From: Oscillospiraceae bacterium
Lineage (GTDB): Bacteria > Bacillota > Clostridia > Oscillospirales > Oscillospiraceae
DNA length: 33,128 bases
Assembly: GCA_020025345.1 (NCBI GenBank)
Contig: JAHHSH010000011.1
Location: 1-33,128 of the forward strand
Direction: 5' to 3'
Shown here piece after piece: positions 29,863 to 33,128 of this stretch (position 1 is its first letter; every line of letters starts with the position of its first letter). The translations under genes and the position numbers were made by a program. The notes beneath the pieces are model-generated. The model made no database searches, was not told the origin of the DNA, and was given only the letters and a program-made list of their open reading frames with translations.

Positions 29863-31803
29863 ATGGAAGACAAGAAATTCCAACCGTACGTTCCTGCAGA
29901 CAAAGTGGTTCCTGAGTTCACTGTATTTTCTGTGATCCTCGGTGCTATTCTGGCTGTGGTATTCGGCGGTGCGAACGCCTATCTGGGCCTGCGCGTGGGT
30001 ATGACCGTTTCGGCCTCTATCCCCGCCGCCGTTATTTCTATGGGCGTCATTCGTAAGATTCTCAAACGTGACTCTATTCTGGAGAACAACATGGTGCAGA
30101 CCATCGGTTCTGCCGGTGAATCTCTGGCCGCCGGTGCCATCTTCACCATGCCTGCGTTGTTCATGTGGGCCAAGGAAGGCGTGTGCGACATGCCCTCCAT
30201 GGTGGAAATCGGCATTATCGCTCTGGTGGGCGGTCTGCTGGGTGTTCTGATGATGATCCCTCTGCGCAGCGCACTGATCGTCAAGGAGCACGGCAATCTG
30301 GGTTATCCCGAGGGCCAGGCTTGCGCCGAGGTTCTGATGGCCGGTGAGACCGGCGGTGCTAAGTCCACCACCGTGTTCGCAGGTCTGGGTATCGCTGCCG
30401 GCTACAAGTTTATCGCTGACGGCCTGAAGCTGTTCCCCAGCGAAGTTGACTGGTCCATCCCCGCTTATAAGGGTTCCGGTATCGGTATGGATGTGCTGCC
30501 CGCACTGGCCGGTGTCGGCTACATCTGCGGCCCCCGCGTATCCTCCTACATGTTCGCCGGCGGCGTCATCGCATGGTTCGTGCTGATGCCCCTCATCACC
30601 CTGTTCGGCAGCGATCTGGTGATCTTCCCCGCTACTACGACGGTGGCTGAGCTGTGGGCTGAAGAGGGCACTTGGGGCATTTGGGGCACCTTCGTGCGCT
30701 ACATCGGCGCCGGTGCTCTGGTGGCTGGCGGTGTGATCAGCCTCATCAAGTCCCTGCCCATGATTGTCACCACCTTCCGTGATGCTTTCAAGGATTACGG
30801 TAAGGGTTCCGGCGGCACGCTGCGTACCGAGCAGGATATTTCCATCAAGTACGTGTTGCTGGCCTGCCTTGCTCTGGCTGTGTTCATGTGGCTGTTCCCT
30901 GCAATCCCTGTGAACCTGCTGGGCGCTGTGATCATTCTGGTGTTCGGCTTCTTCTTTGCAACCGTCTCCTCCCGCATGGTTGGTATGATCGGTTCCTCCA
31001 ACAACCCTGTTTCCGGTATGGCTATTGCTACGTTGCTGATCGCTACCCTTCTGCTGAAGGCTACCGGCAGCGACGGTGCTAAGGGCATGGTGGGCGCTAT
31101 CGCTATCGGCAGCGTCATCTGCATCATTGCCGCTATCTCCGGCGATACTTCTCAGGACCTGAAGACCGGCTTCCTGCTGGGTGCTACTCCCCGCAAGCAG
31201 CAGTACGGTGAAATGATCGGTGTGGCAGTTTCCGCTGTTGCCATCGGTGCCATCCTGTACCTGCTGAACGCTGCATGGGGCTTCGGTACCGACGAGCTGG
31301 GTGCTCCCCAGGCTATGATGATGAAGATGGTCATCGAGGGCGTTATGGGCGGCAACCTGCCTTGGGCTCTGGTGCTGACCGGTGTGTTCATGGCTATTGT
31401 CATTGAGATTCTGGGTCTGCCCGTTCTGCCTGTGGCAATCGGTATCTATCTGCCCATCCATCTGAACGCTGCCATTATGTGCGGCGGTCTGGTCCGTCAC
31501 TTCGTTGAGAAGCGCAAGTACGCTTCCGAGAAGCAGAAGGAGGGCGCTGTTCAGTCCGGTATCCTGTATACCTCCGGCCTCATCGCCGGCGAGGGTATCG
31601 TGGGTATCATCCTGGCTATCCTGGCCATCATCCCCGCTGGTATGGATGCAGAGGGCAATGCTCTGAATGTTGGCAATGTCATCGATATTTCCGGCAAGTT
31701 CTCTCTGGGCAACATCGGCGGTCTGGTGTTCTTCGCTGCGCTGCTGGCCAGCATCTTCTATGTGGTCAACAAGGGTTCTAAGGAATCTAAGGACGCAAAG
31801 TAA
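29863..31803 (+). CDS. OPT family oligopeptide transporter
   Basis: A 646-residue membrane protein with about 15-16 hydrophobic segments. The start FTVFSVILGAILAVVFGGANAYLGLRVGMTVSASIPAAV is the conserved first part of OPT transporters. MVQTIGSAGESLAAGAIFTMPAL, GNLGYPEGQACAEVL, and the C-terminal VLPVAIGIYLPIHLNAAIMCGGLVRH are also family marks. These carriers take up oligopeptides or metal chelates driven by a cation gradient. ATG 29863 follows AAAGGAG. It is probably a peptide importer feeding the amino-acid fermentation encoded elsewhere in the window; the substrate is not certain. Codons are strongly biased (CTG, GGT, GCT, TCC). A hairpin without a good T run separates it from the PqqD-like gene. 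Confidence 0.94.
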   Translation: MEDKKFQPYVPADKVVPEFTVFSVILGAILAVVFGGANAYLGLRVGMTVSASIPAAVISMGVIRKILKRDSILENNMVQTIGSAGESLAAGAIFTMPALFMWAKEGVCDMPSMVEIGIIALVGGLLGVLMMIPLRSALIVKEHGNLGYPEGQACAEVLMAGETGGAKSTTVFAGLGIAAGYKFIADGLKLFPSEVDWSIPAYKGSGIGMDVLPALAGVGYICGPRVSSYMFAGGVIAWFVLMPLITLFGSDLVIFPATTTVAELWAEEGTWGIWGTFVRYIGAGALVAGGVISLIKSLPMIVTTFRDAFKDYGKGSGGTLRTEQDISIKYVLLACLALAVFMWLFPAIPVNLLGAVIILVFGFFFATVSSRMVGMIGSSNNPVSGMAIATLLIATLLLKATGSDGAKGMVGAIAIGSVICIIAAISGDTSQDLKTGFLLGATPRKQQYGEMIGVAVSAVAIGAILYLLNAAWGFGTDELGAPQAMMMKMVIEGVMGGNLPWALVLTGVFMAIVIEILGLPVLPVAIGIYLPIHLNAAIMCGGLVRHFVEKRKYASEKQKEGAVQSGILYTSGLIAGEGIVGIILAILAIIPAGMDAEGNALNVGNVIDISGKFSLGNIGGLVFFAALLASIFYVVNKGSKESKDAK

Positions 31804-31835
31804 GAAAAGCACAAATATTGTTTGCAAAACAGCTG

Positions 31836-31867
31836 ACCGGGCTATATACTTTTGTATATGGCCCGGT
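31836..31867 (+). terminator. Hairpin between the OPT and PqqD-like genes
   Basis: A 14-bp stem (31836-31849 with 31854-31867, one G-U) with a TTTT loop. Only TTGTTG follows, so termination is probably partial and the next genes can be reached by read-through. Confidence 0.65.
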
Positions 31868-31889
31868 TTGTTGTAAAGGAGGCATCGCC

Positions 31890-32237
31890 ATGGCGAAAAA
31901 GAAACAGGAGAATTATCTGGACTATGTACCGATGATCTCGGATAAGAATACATGGGACGTGGAGGACGACAAAGTGACCGTGCATATGGTACACCGGGGC
32001 TTCTATGCGAAGATCGCACAGAAGATTTTTAACCGTCCCAAAATCAGCCATATCCATCTGGACGAGCGCGGCAGCTACATTTTCCAGCAGATCGACGGTG
32101 TGCGCACCGTGGGTGAGCTGGCGGAGCTGATGAGAACCCGGTTCGGTGATGATCCGGCTCTCTATAACCGTTTGGTGCAGTATATGCGCGTGCTGCATAA
32201 TAATGGTTTCATCGTCTACCGGAAGAAGGGTGAATGA
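31890..32237 (+). CDS. PqqD family protein
   Basis: A 115-residue protein with the PqqD-type winged-helix fold: about 70 residues containing IHLDERGSYIFQQIDGVRTVGELAELM and a final helix pair. PqqD-like domains (RiPP recognition elements) bind leader peptides for radical SAM and other modifying enzymes. No such enzyme and no precursor peptide is visible here, so the role is open. The first 45 residues (including NTWDVEDDKVTVHMVHRGFYAKIAQKIF) precede the domain. ATG 31890 follows AAAGGAGG. The next gene starts one base after its stop, so the two form a pair. The OPT gene upstream suggests a peptide-related function. Confidence 0.83.
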   Translation: MAKKKQENYLDYVPMISDKNTWDVEDDKVTVHMVHRGFYAKIAQKIFNRPKISHIHLDERGSYIFQQIDGVRTVGELAELMRTRFGDDPALYNRLVQYMRVLHNNGFIVYRKKGE

Positions 32238-32238
32238 G

Positions 32239-32586
32239 ATGGGTCTTTGGCAAATCATCGGCTTGGGTCTGCTGTTTGCAGTGCTGGCGGCGGTGCTGTT
32301 CATCTGGGGTCTGAAGAAAGAGGAAGACCCCGGTTCAGCTGTGGAGCGGCGGCTGCTGAATGCCGCAGGCAGTAAGGTGGAAAAGTACCTCAAAAAGCAT
32401 GAGAGCATCACCACCGCAGAGATCGAGACACTGGTCAAGGGTACCAAGGTAAGTGCGCCGTGGTCTCGGAAGCGGGTGCAGGTGCAAAATGCGAAACTTT
32501 TCACCAAGAACCTTTTGCCATATCTGCTGCAGCAGCAGATCATCGAAGAGGTTGGAAAGGGCAGCTATCAGCTGCGCCGCAAGTAA
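32239..32586 (+). CDS. Small membrane-anchored protein with C-terminal winged-helix-like domain, unknown
   Basis: A 115-residue protein. A single N-terminal membrane helix (residues about 3-24, IIGLGLLFAVLAAVLFIWGL) is followed by a charged linker (KKEEDPGSAVERRLL) and a soluble domain with helix-rich pattern KYLKKHESITTAEIETLVKG and ending EEVGKGSYQLRRK, which looks like a winged helix. It is therefore a membrane-attached cytoplasmic protein. ATG 32239 is one base after the PqqD-like stop, and AGAAGGGTG within that gene serves as ribosome site. It probably works with the PqqD-like protein. I do not recognise a named family. Confidence 0.72.
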   Translation: MGLWQIIGLGLLFAVLAAVLFIWGLKKEEDPGSAVERRLLNAAGSKVEKYLKKHESITTAEIETLVKGTKVSAPWSRKRVQVQNAKLFTKNLLPYLLQQQIIEEVGKGSYQLRRK

Positions 32587-32592
32587 AAAAAG

Positions 32593-32626
32593 AAATCCCG
32601 CAGACAGATGTCTGTGGGATTTTTGC
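32593..32626 (+). terminator. Terminator after the PqqD-like gene pair
   Basis: A 14-bp stem (32593-32606 with 32609-32622, one G-U) is followed by T residues and starts six bases after the stop codon. Confidence 0.9.
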
Positions 32627-32663
32627 GTATTTACAATTTGCGAGGCGCTTTCCACCGGGCAGA

Positions 32664-33032
32664 TCAGATGCCCAGAAAATAAAAACCGTGGTAGAGGGAG
32701 ACGGCCTGCTGCAGCCAAGCCAAAAGCACGTCACAATCCGGAGGACGGTCATTTTCCAAGCGGTTGATGATGTCTTCCGTCTGTGCGCGGTCATAGTAGT
32801 TGATGCCGAAGCAGCACAGCTCGTTGCTGCCATCGGGGCTGTGGGGGTTCTTCAGATATTTGAGGTAGTGGGCGAGGAAGGGGATCCCGCGGGTATCCAC
32901 CTCGTCATCGTCGATGAAGAGGGAGTCCTGACACCAGTGTGAGGAAACATCCATTCGCTCCGAAAGAGAGCCTGCGCAGCGGCAGTATTGAAATTCATAG
33001 TAGCAGCCACCGAGAATATGGCGATGAAACAT
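32664..33032 (-). CDS. Hypothetical cysteine-rich protein
   Basis: A 122-residue soluble protein. The N-terminus MFHRHILGGCYYEFQYCRCAG has three cysteines within ten residues, and others follow (SHWCQDS, NELCCFG, PPDCDVL). The acidic DDDEVDTRGIP segment lies mid-protein. No signal peptide or membrane helix is present. ATG 33032 follows AAGGAGG. The cysteine pattern could bind a metal, but spacing does not match a known finger. It is convergent with the PqqD-like gene pair. The family is not recognised. Confidence 0.75.
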   Translation of the reverse strand: MFHRHILGGCYYEFQYCRCAGSLSERMDVSSHWCQDSLFIDDDEVDTRGIPFLAHYLKYLKNPHSPDGSNELCCFGINYYDRAQTEDIINRLENDRPPDCDVLLAWLQQAVSLYHGFYFLGI

Positions 33033-33094
33033 GGGGAAAAACCTCCTTGGGGATATGGGGACAAAATGCGGATAGGTGGAAAGCGGTAAAGAAA

Positions 33095-33122
33095 AAAGCA
33101 GCTTTCTTTCGAAAGCTGCTTT
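33095..33122 (-). terminator. Terminator of a minus-strand gene beyond the window
   Basis: A perfect 12-bp stem (33095-33106 with 33111-33122). A-rich sequence just before it on the plus strand gives TTTTTTC on the minus strand. It should end a gene lying past 33128. Confidence 0.8.
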
Positions 33123-33128
33123 CCTGGC

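Noticed and set aside
29860..32019. Long minus-strand open frame of about 720 codons
   Set aside because: It mirrors the OPT transporter gene, is full of low-complexity His/Gln/Asp, and has no ribosome site. It results from the biased codons of the real gene.

Overview
The window comes from an endospore-forming, amino-acid-fermenting anaerobe of the class Clostridia. The evidence is a spoIIID gene, a complete glycine reductase locus with two in-frame selenocysteine UGA codons, and selA, selB and the selenocysteine tRNA. Gene style suggests an Oscillospiraceae-like gut bacterium (for example the Flavonifractor/Intestinimonas group), but that placement is inference. No insertion sequence, prophage or CRISPR array is visible.

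Layout. 1-165 is the C-terminus of a Tex-like S1-domain protein. 279-4152 is a five-gene Ytr-type ABC operon (GntR repressor, two membrane proteins, ATPase, exported protein) behind a promoter with two matching operator palindromes. 4191-4427 is spoIIID on the minus strand. 4590-15934, all on the minus strand, is a selenium/Stickland island. In transcription order it runs selA, selB, tRNA-Sec, grdX, grdE, grdB (Sec), trxB, trxA, grdA (Sec), grdC, grdD. Three terminators divide it, and separate promoters precede tRNA-Sec and grdE. 16296-25732 holds an unknown protein, two paralogous GntR/FCD regulators flanking a DMT permease, an Asp/Glu racemase-family protein, an alanine dehydrogenase, an NhaC-type antiporter, a fused serine-dehydratase-like enzyme and an overlapping Fe-S protein. 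26010-29000 holds a YitT-family membrane protein divergent from a MerR regulator, then a MATE exporter. 29214-29634 looks like an unassigned structured non-coding RNA gene. 29863-32586 holds an OPT-family transporter, a PqqD-like protein and a small membrane-anchored protein. An unknown cysteine-rich gene closes the window.

How the parts fit. Glycine reductase takes electrons from NADPH through TrxB and TrxA, reduces glycine at selenoproteins B and A, and makes acetyl phosphate at the GrdCD complex. SelA, SelB and tRNA-Sec supply selenocysteine for it. Alanine dehydrogenase can supply reducing equivalents (alanine to pyruvate) and a serine-dehydratase-like enzyme can supply pyruvate. The palindrome TTGTATACAA, in two cases extended to ATTGTATACAAT, lies upstream of grdE, upstream of the racemase-family gene and across the -10 box of ald. 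This suggests one regulon linking electron donor and acceptor sides of Stickland fermentation, with one or both of the nearby GntR/FCD proteins as candidate regulators.

The most interesting signals are this shared operator, the roughly 390-nt RNA locus at 29214-29600, the textbook 19-bp MerR-type promoter facing the YitT gene, the double use of UGA (Sec and stop) in grdA and grdB, and the divergent serine-dehydratase-like protein overlapping a QueG-like Fe-S protein gene.
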